Of a stretch of DNA of 31,692 bases, positions 1 through 8,973 are shown in pieces. Under the pieces are notes generated by a model. It made no database searches and was not told the DNA's origin. It saw only the letters and a list, made by a program, of their open reading frames with translations. Source of the stretch: Zancudomyces culisetae (lineage: Eukaryota > Kickxellomycota > Harpellomycetes > Harpellales > Legeriomycetaceae); the NCBI GenBank assembly GCA_001969505.1, contig LSSK01000151.1:3535-35226 (forward strand). The letters run 5' to 3'. Position numbers and translations under genes: made by a program. Position 1 is the first letter of the stretch; each line of letters starts with the position of its first letter.

Positions 1-2253
1 CAGCCACACTTTAATTCAGTAACTTCTCGGCATGTGTAGGACATGTTTGATCACCTGATAAAACGAAATATACTCTCTTTTGCTCTTTTTTTCATTTTTA
101 CCTTTTTTGACTCGAATGAAAAAATAAATCGCAAATTTTCATGTGATAAGCTCTGGTTTTATCAATTTTGGATGGGGTGGTTTATAACGTTTCTATTGGC
201 TGTGTTTTTTTCAAGGCATTTTGTCAGAGATTAAAAAGTATACAAGTTCATGCATGGGTTTGAAAGCCAACAGTTGGACCTGTCGAATAAACGTTTGTTA
301 AAGCTCTGGGATTTACACATCCAACTTCACATTTGTATCCTGAGTCATAAAGCGTTGCAAATGTTCTTATTTTGGGTTAAAATAGTAATGCCTGCCCAAG
401 GCCTTTACAACCATTAGCCATTTAATGCTGAACTGCTTTCATTATATAACTTTAAGTGCATTTGCACATCCTTGTGTCACTAACAATCCGCAGAATTTTG
501 GTTTTTGTTTATACTTGCTGCAGTTCACTTACTAAAAAAAAGTATGCAGACTTAAATAATATACAAAAATTCATGTAGGGTCGCCATTGGTGTAGCTTTG
601 TTGATAAAAGATGATCTCATTCCGGTAGTTGCACATTTGTAAACGCTAACCATCCTTCACCCTTCCCCAATTTTTCAGCAAATATTCTCATATATTGTCA
701 TCTATTTATAATGCAACTTTAGAATATTTTTAGATATTGACCCATTTACACCACGCCTTTACTTTAGCTATCTTTCAACTTATTCAACTTAATTCGCTGG
801 TTTCGATCTGTAAGCTTTCTTGATCCGAAAATAATGAATGCGCCTGGAATGTTGCCCCATATCCACCTGCCCCAATCCAAGTTGAAATGAATCATTTGGT
901 TTATTGATACATCCTTTTTCTAACCTCACTACTGCGGACACTGGTGATAAAATATGTCTTCTTATTGTTTACCCCTGACCTTTATCAAGTTCACATTTGT
1001 CTGTTGCTATCATCTATTTACAGGAATTGAGCTTAACAAGAGGAGAATATACAAAGGTAAGACAATGTGAGAAAAAGAGCAATAACGCACATGCCTCATG
1101 CACACATGCACACATGCATATGTGTATAATTCCTATTTTTGTTGTACCTCCGCTCAATATCCAAGCACTCTTCAACCACACACGTTTCTTATTCTGGTAC
1201 ATCCCCACCTGCACTACCCTCATGAATAATTTAGCAGAAATAATTTCATTACCACTTGCACTTTTCTATATTGTTTGCGAATAACTAACTTTTCCACTAT
1301 ACTTTCTTTTAGTACTATAAAAACATAAATTATGATCAATAGTATTTACTTGAATGGTTCTGAATCGGGCTCTAAAACCCATACAGACAGAATTGCTTTC
1401 TTTGAATCATTTTGCATCCAGTGTAATGATGAATCGTTTTTACCCCTTTAACACATTTGTCTTGTACCAGAATCTGTACGAGCCTATTCCATTTTATAGA
1501 ATAGCCACTAAATGTACCACTAGAGACAAATAACAAACGCCTCAACACATTAGTACGCCTCCTCCTCCCCTATACTTTTCTCCGAACTTCCACACTTTTT
1601 TTTTTTTGCATAATCCGGTTAGAGAGTTCATATACAACATAACATAAAACAAATGTAGAATGCGAACAAGCTCACGCTCAAGCTCAAGCTTGTCGCATAT
1701 ATAAATCCTTTTTGCTCTTGAATTGAAGATTCTAATCCCAATCGCGCAGATTCAACACATTTAACACCGGCTCATGATACTGAGACAGCCTGCATGCCAA
1801 AATACACTATTTTATACATAATGGCTCGCAAATTGCTGCAAAGAACAAGGCCGCAAATGCTATTATTACAGTACATCTAACGAATATGTACAAAAGTATT
1901 TTTAATACTTTTGTATTATGAGGATGCACTTGATAAGTAGATGACACACAAAAGCCTCCTTGTAATAGAACTATCCACATATACTACCACATACAAATCT
2001 AAAACTCAATACGTCAAGCGTATTTAACTTTTGCTTAAAAGCTTTATGCTTTAGTGTAGACTACATAGAGGAAATAGCCAATTTCACTACTATCAAATTT
2101 ATTACAAAATGCTATTATGTTATTTGTAATAAAGCTTGACATGTCTAATAAAACTAGTTCTCTAGTAGAAAAAAATGAAATTATAAACCCTCTACGCTCT
2201 GTTCTGGTAACTCGACACCATCAAATGAAAGCAAGAAAAATGCCTCTTATATG
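1..2253. other. Gene-poor left flank, no gene recognised
   Basis: No reading frame here resembles a protein I know. The stretch is AT-rich with scattered short open frames. Three things could be exon pieces: a 55-codon ATG frame at 250-417 (+), a short stop-bounded frame around 577-642 (+), and a 33-nt block at 1024-1056 (+) flanked by an acceptor-like TTTACAG and a donor-like GTAAGA. The frame at 997-1284 lacks an ATG start and is low-complexity around repeated CACATGCA. Because neighbouring genes have exons as short as 15-60 nt, a multi-exon gene could be hidden here, but I cannot assemble one. Confidence 0.5.
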
Positions 2254-3005
2254 TTATTGAAGGCTATCTAGAATCAAAACACGATCTACAATATCTCTAA
2301 GTCGTGTCTCTTCGATCTCCCCTGCAAAAAACATTTCATCAATCACACCATATACCTAATTTTATATTCCAGACATATAGTATATATACTACTGTGTTGT
2401 TTTTTTTAAAAAAATAAATAAATAAAATCAAAAAAAGCAAAGATATTAAAAATCATGAGGAAAGCAGCATTTGCGCTACTAAAAACCAGCTTACCTTAAA
2501 AAAGTTGAATATCAAATCGAGTTCTGTCACGTTTCCAAAAAACTCATTCAGAACCTCTACAAACAAATGTATAACCTCAAAGTATCCCAATAAATTATCC
2601 GAAGTATCTACACAAAAGCAAAAATACAATCCAGCATATCTGCGGTATACTATTCTGTACTCTTCTGTCTATTTAGAAAGTTTTGTCATTGATTGGTATT
2701 ATTTCTTCGTCCTCCTAATTGACCGTTGATTTTATCAAACTGTCCGTATATTTTATCTAACAGGTAACTTATAAACTAGTTATTAAACAACTGAGCGCAA
2801 TGAATCATACCTCTATAAAGTTGCTTTGATGTTTTTCATCCCTTGTAAGTATCAATGAATGCAGATCGGTCTTGATTTTAGCCTTTTCTTGAAAAGTTAC
2901 TGGCAAAAACCACTTTTCTATTCGTGTTTTTCCTTGGCGGTTTTGAACCAAAATATACCTGATCTAATCATTAGATTTTTATCAATTCAATTAATCAAAC
3001 CTCAT
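2254..3005 (-). CDS. APS2: AP-2 adaptor complex sigma subunit
   Basis: Small (sigma) subunit of the AP-2 clathrin adaptor, which sorts plasma-membrane cargo into endocytic vesicles. Exons on the minus strand: 3005-3001 (tentative, 5 nt), 2958-2811, 2668-2495 and 2355-2254. Joined in phase they give 142 residues, the same length as human AP2S1. Seen in the translation are ILVQNRQGKTR near the N-terminus, DEKHQSNF, the core YRRYAGLYF, then IHLFVEVLNEFFGN, TELDLIFNF and DEMFFAGEIEET near the C-terminus. These match the AP-2 sigma pattern (VCELDLVFNFYKVY, DEMFLAGEI) better than AP-1 or AP-3 sigma. The last three exons are secure. The first is inferred from an ATGAG followed by an unusual GTTTGA donor, a CTAATG branch-like site and a TCAG acceptor; the start could lie further upstream. 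The introns are 42, 142 and 139 nt. Confidence 0.9.
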
Positions 3006-5339
3006 CTGTTAACTATGATTGATATTAAAACTGCAGTTAAAAGTAGGAACATAATCAAAGTACCATATCGAATATCTCAAAATCTGTGTTTATACCGTGT
3101 GCTTTTGTTACTTTCCCTCTATATCTCGGTCGTAGAAATACATTATTGAAATTTTCAAGGCTAAAAAAAAAACAAAAGGAAACTCAAAAAGTGTAATTCT
3201 GTACAAGGTACAATTTAAGATTGATTGTTCACTCGTTACTTCTTCGTACCCTTTACTAGAATCCGTTTTGCAACTTTACCAATTTGTATGTATATTAAAA
3301 AGAGTCTATCTCGACTAGTTTGAAATGTTAATATAATGGGCTCTTTTTATTGTTGCTCCGGAATTCGGTAAATTGGTGTATTCATATAGCTTTTTTATTT
3401 TATTTTGCTTTTGCGAGGTTGGTAAATTGAATTTCACAATGAAATTTTACAAAACTCTTCGATCATCTAAAACAAAAGAGGAAGAACCAAATTTATAAAA
3501 CCAAAAAAATAATTGTACTGTGTAAAGCCTAAATCGCCTAATAGCAGCATTAGCTTTAAAAAAAAACGCAAGGTTACTTGCGCGCCTATAAATCAAACTA
3601 TCAGAGGAGGAGAGGTGGCTGGAGGATAGAAATCAAATGAGATGAAAACAAGGACACAAGACTCTCACCTCGCAATTTAAGCAGTGGTCAACAGTCAAAA
3701 ATGGCTGCAAAAGATGTAAAATCGAATTATGGAGTGTCAACACCTTTAAATGCCAACCGAGTTTATTAGGAATAGTGGAGGTAAATGAATACATCTTTTT
3801 TTTAAAAATGCTCAATGTCACCATATACCCGAATAAAAAAAAGGCCAAAAGCAAAGTAAATCGAGCTTGTAGTGATATGGAGGAAAGGGTATCAGATCTG
3901 ATGTTGGCTGCCCCAGCTTTTATCCCAAATTCCTCTTTGTTACCACTATGTTCAGACTAGATACAACTCGAGGTTTTAAATAGATTTATATATATTTACA
4001 CCAGTAATTGGATAGCAAAGGACTAACTTTGAAAATCTTCAAAGGTTGTCCGCCGTTTTCATTTCGGAACAAACTGTCTTGTACTAATGCAAATGTGCGG
4101 TGCGTCCAAACTATCCTGAATCTTGGGAAATATTACTAAACGGACATCCATATTCTCATTATCACTAGTTTTTTGTGCTAGTGTTTTGGCGATTTAGAGT
4201 GCCACTAAGACAACTTCAAATGAGAAAATTGTTACTAAGGGCTTTACCAAATGGGGGAGGCTAAATATCCTCACGCTTACCTTCCTAACCAATTGATGCA
4301 TTTTAAAAAATATTCACCTGATTTTGTAAAACGGATTCAATCAGAGCTTCTTATGTGGGTTAATGGAAGATTGAAATTTAGTAAAACCAACTAACTTTGG
4401 TTCAGCTTATTTACATGATTTTTTTTAAATATCTTTTTTAGTAATTTGGAGTATGGTTTTTTTAACATTACCTAAGAATACGCGTTAAACGAATAGTATT
4501 AAAACAGCTTGTTTTTTATTACCGCAAAAATTACATAAATTTGTTGTTAAAAAATCAAGGTACGTAAACTGGAAAAGTGAAATACATTGGAAATATGTTC
4601 GCTAAAGGGTCACAAGAAAATTGGGGAAAGGCGTGGGTGGAATGGATATTTTTTAGTAAATTTGACTTTAGTAATTGCAAGGGATTTAAATTAGATAAAA
4701 AGGTCATTCAAAAAAAAAAAACTTGGACATTGCTAATCTTGGAAAAGTAAAGATGTTTCTGTCCAAAGAAAAAAAATCTAAAGGAATAGAAAGCAGCAAA
4801 CAGGAAAATAAAGAACAGCAAACAGAATAGGAAAGGTGAATAAAAAAGAACTGATTTCCACATAATAAAGAAAAACACCTCTTTCACTTTTTCAGAATCT
4901 CAAGTGCAACTTTTACAGTCCACGTTCTTTTTCTATTCTTGTGATTTCTATCTACCCGAGCAGAAGCATAGTATATTTTCACCCTTCCCCTCCCATCAAT
5001 ACCGCTGTTTTTTACATATATCCAACTTCTTGTAACATAACGAGGTAGGGTAGAACAAAGCATAATAAAGGAAGGAGGTCAGTACAATACACCAGACACA
5101 CACAACATCTGCATAGATTGAAATTACTCTCCCTTAGAAACACAATAATACCCCAACCCTCGATCGAACCGTTATATTACAAAAACCTAACTGCAACACT
5201 TTTGCTGCCTTTTTTGCACTCTAATTTTAACCGCGGAACGAATTAAACAGGCATTGCCCCTATATCTACAACCAAAACCATAAACATAACCATAACTACT
5301 GATTTAGAAGGGAAGAATAAAGTGTCAAAACTCGAAAAA
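3006..5339. other. Long intergenic region between divergent APS2 and the KH gene
   Basis: It must hold the promoters of APS2 (leftward) and the KH-domain gene (rightward). One frame, 3646-3957 (+), runs 104 codons without a stop, has no ATG before its last part, and contains a GCKRCK motif; a separate 19-codon ATG frame starts at 3440. I cannot link them into a gene. The last 450 bases before the KH start are rich in A and short pyrimidine runs and have no in-frame ATG, as expected for a 5' leader. No repeats or RNA genes recognised. Confidence 0.45.
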
Positions 5340-6863
5340 ATGAACATAAACAACGGTATAACTACAAGCTACGAAAGTGGTGCTTTTGTCAGGCCAGAAC
5401 GCCACCCAGTAGCACAAAGTAGCACAAGTACTTTACAAGAAGATGCATACTTTACAGAAAGTAAAGGAAAGGGGGGGAAGCTGGCATTGAGAGCGCTTGT
5501 CACCTGCAAAGAAGCTGGCGTGATCATAGGAAAATCAGGATCGAGAATAACAGACCTAAGAGGCAAGTACGAAATTAAAGCAAATGTTTCAAAGCTAGTT
5601 CCAGGGTCAAACAACCGCATCTTGACCATAACAGGAAATGAAGAGATGCTTGGAAACGCATTTTATGATATTGCACAAATACTCTCCGAGTTTATAGTGG
5701 TCACTGATTTTTCAAAAATTAAGGATAGAAGCTTCAACACAGAAAACCTGGTTTTGGTAAGACTGCTTGTATCACATTTGATGGTGGGGACGATTATCGG
5801 AAAACAGGGATTGAATATTCACAATATTCAGCACAACTCAAACACAAGAATTGTGTCACCAAAAGGATTGCTTCCTCAATCGACAGAGAGAGTTGTGGAA
5901 ATTTACGGACGTCCTGATGGAATAAAACTGGCAGTGCAGGAAATATCCAGATACCTGATGGGTGACTCAACCCGTAGCTACGGAACTGTACACTACAATC
6001 CAGAGTTACACATTGATGTGGATCATTATTCAAGCCTTGTAAAAATCAATAGCACAAGCTTAAAATCTACTTCCTGTAGTACTGGTGGAATATCAGAAAA
6101 CGAATTGAGCATCGGAAATCGGAGGCGGGCACAGACCACATCTTTTGGATTTTCCGCAACCCCATTCGGTATCCCACGCTCTCATCTCAATAACAACGGC
6201 ACACAGTCCACAGAAACACCATTCCATCCTCTCCCACCCTCTCAACCATCGCAACCCTCACTATTCCCTAGTTCTCAACTTCTTACAAATTCACTGGCGA
6301 AAAATGTATCTAGTACTGCTACCCCTGAAGTCAAAACCCCGCTATCCAGTATACGAAATTTTTCGAGACTGCGTTCACAAACCTTGGTAGCGTTTCCTAC
6401 CCCCAACAACAACAACATCAACAACAACAGGAAAAGCATCTTTTCTGAGCATCCTGTCTTTGGCGTTGAAAGAATGCGTCAATCAACATCCAACATTTTA
6501 CCTCTAACCGATGACATCAGCCAATTCAACGACAATGCCAGCAACAGTGGTAGTGTCGACAGTACCGGGAGTGCTGATAGTGATATAGTCAAATATAAAT
6601 TGGGTAACATAAATGCGTATAGCCAAATCATTAGAGGATTTGATGATAACTCTCTTCTAGAGAATCGTTCCTCTATGGGCTTGAAGGCCGGCAGTAATAG
6701 CGATTTAAATTTCAGATCATCCCTAAGCGATTCTAGGATCACTACCGCGCTCGCTAACAATGTTCATAGCAACCATAGCGGCGGTTCCACCCTAGCCTTT
6801 TTATACCAGCAATTGGAGGAAGAAAAGAGAAAACTCGCAGGAGGACTTTGTAGCAGTAACTAA
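5340..6863 (+). CDS. Two-KH-domain RNA-binding protein (Rnc1/PCBP-like)
   Basis: Predicted cytoplasmic mRNA-binding protein of 507 residues. The ATG at 5340 is the first in frame after an upstream TAA; the GTG at 5322 is not needed. KH1 spans about residues 49-116 with the GxxG loop GKSG at 64-67. KH2 spans about 137-207 with GKQG at 154-157. Phrases such as KEAGVIIGKSG, VGTIIGKQGL, LLPQSTERVVEI and YGTVHYNP closely follow fission-yeast Rnc1 and filamentous-fungal relatives more than Saccharomyces Hek2. Rnc1 and PCBP proteins carry a third KH domain; here the sequence after KH2 is instead a Ser/Asn/Pro-rich, probably disordered stretch of nearly 300 residues, with basic Ser/Thr patches (RRRAQTTS, RLRSQT) that could be kinase sites, ending in a short predicted helix (LAFLYQQLEEEKRKLA). 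Single exon. Its RNA targets are unknown. Confidence 0.85.
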   Translation: MNINNGITTSYESGAFVRPERHPVAQSSTSTLQEDAYFTESKGKGGKLALRALVTCKEAGVIIGKSGSRITDLRGKYEIKANVSKLVPGSNNRILTITGNEEMLGNAFYDIAQILSEFIVVTDFSKIKDRSFNTENLVLVRLLVSHLMVGTIIGKQGLNIHNIQHNSNTRIVSPKGLLPQSTERVVEIYGRPDGIKLAVQEISRYLMGDSTRSYGTVHYNPELHIDVDHYSSLVKINSTSLKSTSCSTGGISENELSIGNRRRAQTTSFGFSATPFGIPRSHLNNNGTQSTETPFHPLPPSQPSQPSLFPSSQLLTNSLAKNVSSTATPEVKTPLSSIRNFSRLRSQTLVAFPTPNNNNINNNRKSIFSEHPVFGVERMRQSTSNILPLTDDISQFNDNASNSGSVDSTGSADSDIVKYKLGNINAYSQIIRGFDDNSLLENRSSMGLKAGSNSDLNFRSSLSDSRITTALANNVHSNHSGGSTLAFLYQQLEEEKRKLAGGLCSSN

Positions 6864-7060
6864 TTTATTAACTGGAGCGTTAATCTATTCTTACTGATAC
6901 AGCTCCCCCCTACCCCAATTCCCTCATATTATATATATATTTAAGTATAAAATTTGTTTTATTGGTTAGCTTTTCCCCCTCGTTTTTGATTCCTCCAAAT
7001 ATACACATTTCCCTGAATATCAGTTAGTTGTTCTGAACATATACGCTGTTACTGTTGCTG

Positions 7061-7121
7061 TTATTTTTATTTTTATTTTTATTTTTGTTATTATTATTAT
7101 TTTTAATGCACACACACACAA
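7061..7121. repeat. Compound microsatellite (TTTTTA)n, (TTA)n, (CA)n
   Basis: Three adjoining simple repeats: about four TTTTTA units from 7061, TTA units near 7087-7103, then CA units at about 7109-7121. They are non-coding and lie in the 3' flank of the KH gene. Confidence 0.85.
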
Positions 7122-7583
7122 GCTGTTTTCCAGAGAAAATTGGGAAGTGAAAAGAAAAAAAAGCTGGCAATGTCAATATTGTTCTGTTCCGACTTAACAA
7201 TGATTGTATGATCAATATTAACCTGTACACCATCTTACCACAATATATTTTTTTTAATCTTCTCCCACCGTTTTAGCATACTTTTACTAAAGCTGTTATG
7301 ATTTAGACATACTATTATTTATTAAAAAAAAAGAAATAAACATATCTGAAAGTGCAATGATGCAAAGTCGAGCACAGATAATGTGTTATTATAGGGGGAT
7401 ATTACATCTCGTATATCACATATCCATTTTCCTTTGTGTGAACCGATATGGTATACCACCATATCCCATATAAATGGATAGATTCTGCTTGTAAGTAAGG
7501 GAGGAGGAGTACACCAGACTACTATACAAAAATCGGCGGCTAGTTCATTACTGTGTTTGCAAGAGCAGGATCATTTCACTAGA

Positions 7584-7623
7584 AGAAAAAAAATTTTTTT
7601 TTCAGATTTTTTCATGAAAATTT
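7584..7623 (+). promoter_or_regulatory. RRPE-like elements upstream of RRP36
   Basis: Two elements of the A-run/T-run type: GAAAAAAAATTTTTTTTTC at 7584-7602 and TGAAAATTT at 7615-7623, about 160-200 bp before the RRP36 ATG. They resemble the ribosomal RNA processing element (core TGAAAAATTTT) of yeast ribosome-biogenesis genes, bound in Saccharomyces by Stb3. Function here is inferred from similarity and from the matching arrangement at UTP18. The sequence is low-complexity, so chance is possible. Confidence 0.5.
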
Positions 7624-7783
7624 GGACACTATTAAAATACATTTACTAGTCTTCAAAGTATGGTAGTATGATATGAAATAGGTGATTCCAATACAACGTA
7701 CAAAGCGCAAAGTACAAAACGGAAACAATAATAATAGAATAATAAAATCAAAGCTAAATTAGATTAAAGTATTAAAACAGAGA

Positions 7784-8848
7784 ATGAATAGAAATAGCAA
7801 AGAGAGGGAATTCATGGATAGTGATGCGGAATTTGACAGTGAAGAGGGCAATGTTAATCAAAGGATTGGGGACGAGGTTGATAGCGATAGTGATTCCGAA
7901 CAACAAGAAAGTTCAGGGTCAGAGTCAGAGTCAGAGTCAGAGTCAGAGTCAGAGTCAGAGTCAGAAACGGCATATAATGCTGGTTTAGATCGAATCATGA
8001 CAGAGATTTCGACCTTACCACTAGATAAGCAACTAGAAATGAGAGAAAAAATGGGCAGTAAAGAGTTCGATAGGATATATTACCGAGGCATAGTAAAACA
8101 GAACAAAAGTAAAAGCAAGAAGCAGGCCAGAGATGGTAATGGAATTGAAAAGGAAGTAAAAGCAGAAAAACTATTGCACAGAAACGCAACTAAACAGGCG
8201 GATCAAAAAGATAAATACCGCAGAGAGAGTAAAAAGGGACCTATTGTGCTGTCTTCAAAAAAGCCCATAAGAAGCCGAAACCTACTAAGATTGCAGTTAG
8301 AGAATGAAGGAAAAAGCATAGCTAAGCATCAAGGGTACGATCCAAGATTTGAAAATACAAGCGGTAGATTAAACAACGAGCTGTTTGAAAAGTCGTATGG
8401 TTTTTTGAAAGAATACCAAAATGAAGAACTAGAAGAAATGGAAAAAATGGCTGACAAGCTAAGGCGAAAAAATAAGGAAAGCAATATGAACAGTAATAAT
8501 AATGATGGTAAAAAAAGTGCAAAGGGTAAAAAAATGAAAAGACATGAGTATCTGCTGCAACAAGAGCTGGAACAAAAGATCGCCAAACTTAAACAAAAAC
8601 AAAAAGATCAAGACAAGAGAGATGAACTTCAACAGATAACTCGTGAACACCGAAAACGTGAAAAACAAATGGTTGAGGAAAGAGGTAAGCGACCTTATTA
8701 TTTGAAGAAGTCACAAATCAAGGATATCCAAAGGGCCAAGGAGTTTGAGAAGTTAGCCGGAACCAAGAAGTTGGACGATATTATTGAAAGAAAGAGAAAA
8801 CGTAAAACAAGCAAGCAACATGTAAAAATACCCAGACTTAAAAACTAA
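7784..8848 (+). CDS. RRP36: rRNA biogenesis protein RRP36
   Basis: Nucleolar component of the 90S pre-ribosome/SSU processome, needed for early cleavages of pre-rRNA toward 18S. Single exon, 354 residues, starting at the first ATG. An acidic N-terminus with a Ser-Glu repeat (about residues 46-61) precedes a highly charged middle. The family core is visible: KKPIRSRN, GYDPRFENTSGRLN, then FEKSYGFLKEYQNEELEEM, matching the DPRF...F.K.Y.FL.EY..E pattern of Rrp36. The C-terminal third is a long charged helix ending in PYYLKKSQIKD and a Lys/Arg-rich tail, also typical of the family. It is convergent with UTP18, 125 bp away, and has RRPE-like upstream sites. Confidence 0.93.
   Translation: MNRNSKEREFMDSDAEFDSEEGNVNQRIGDEVDSDSDSEQQESSGSESESESESESESESETAYNAGLDRIMTEISTLPLDKQLEMREKMGSKEFDRIYYRGIVKQNKSKSKKQARDGNGIEKEVKAEKLLHRNATKQADQKDKYRRESKKGPIVLSSKKPIRSRNLLRLQLENEGKSIAKHQGYDPRFENTSGRLNNELFEKSYGFLKEYQNEELEEMEKMADKLRRKNKESNMNSNNNDGKKSAKGKKMKRHEYLLQQELEQKIAKLKQKQKDQDKRDELQQITREHRKREKQMVEERGKRPYYLKKSQIKDIQRAKEFEKLAGTKKLDDIIERKRKRKTSKQHVKIPRLKN
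7919..7963 (+). repeat. In-frame TCAGAG hexanucleotide array in RRP36
   Basis: About 7.5 perfect copies of a TCAGAG hexamer, read as GAG TCA, giving a Glu-Ser run in the acidic N-terminal tail. The same hexamer array occurs on the coding strand of the kinesin gene in another frame (13343-13419). The perfection of the copies points to recent slippage. Confidence 0.9.
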
Positions 8849-8973
8849 AAACAGTAATTGATCAACTTGATCCTTTTCTTTTTTTTAAAAAAAAAATGTA
8901 TATAGAGAGTATTTATGTTTAAATGAACAAATAAAAGGGATTTCACCAACTATCTAGATTCTAGTTTTTTTTT

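Larger units (their letters stand above)
6864..7783. other. Intergenic: KH-gene 3' end, microsatellites and RRP36 promoter
   Basis: No gene is seen. After the KH stop there is an AT-rich 3' region, then simple repeats at 7061-7121. The right half is the RRP36 promoter and leader, with A-run/T-run elements at 7584-7623 and an A-rich 5' leader up to 7783. Confidence 0.6.

Noticed and set aside
834-890. LPHIH motif recalling histone H2A.Z, and a glycine-loop-like GAGGYGATF on the other strand
   Set aside because: Neither has any flanking similarity to the family; both come from the same short GC-richer patch and look fortuitous.
997-1284. 95-codon plus-strand frame
   Set aside because: No ATG at its start, contains a repeated ACACATGC tract, and no resemblance to any protein.
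5322-5339. Upstream GTG start for the KH protein
   Set aside because: A fungal nuclear gene should start at ATG; the ATG at 5340 is in frame and follows an in-frame TAA.
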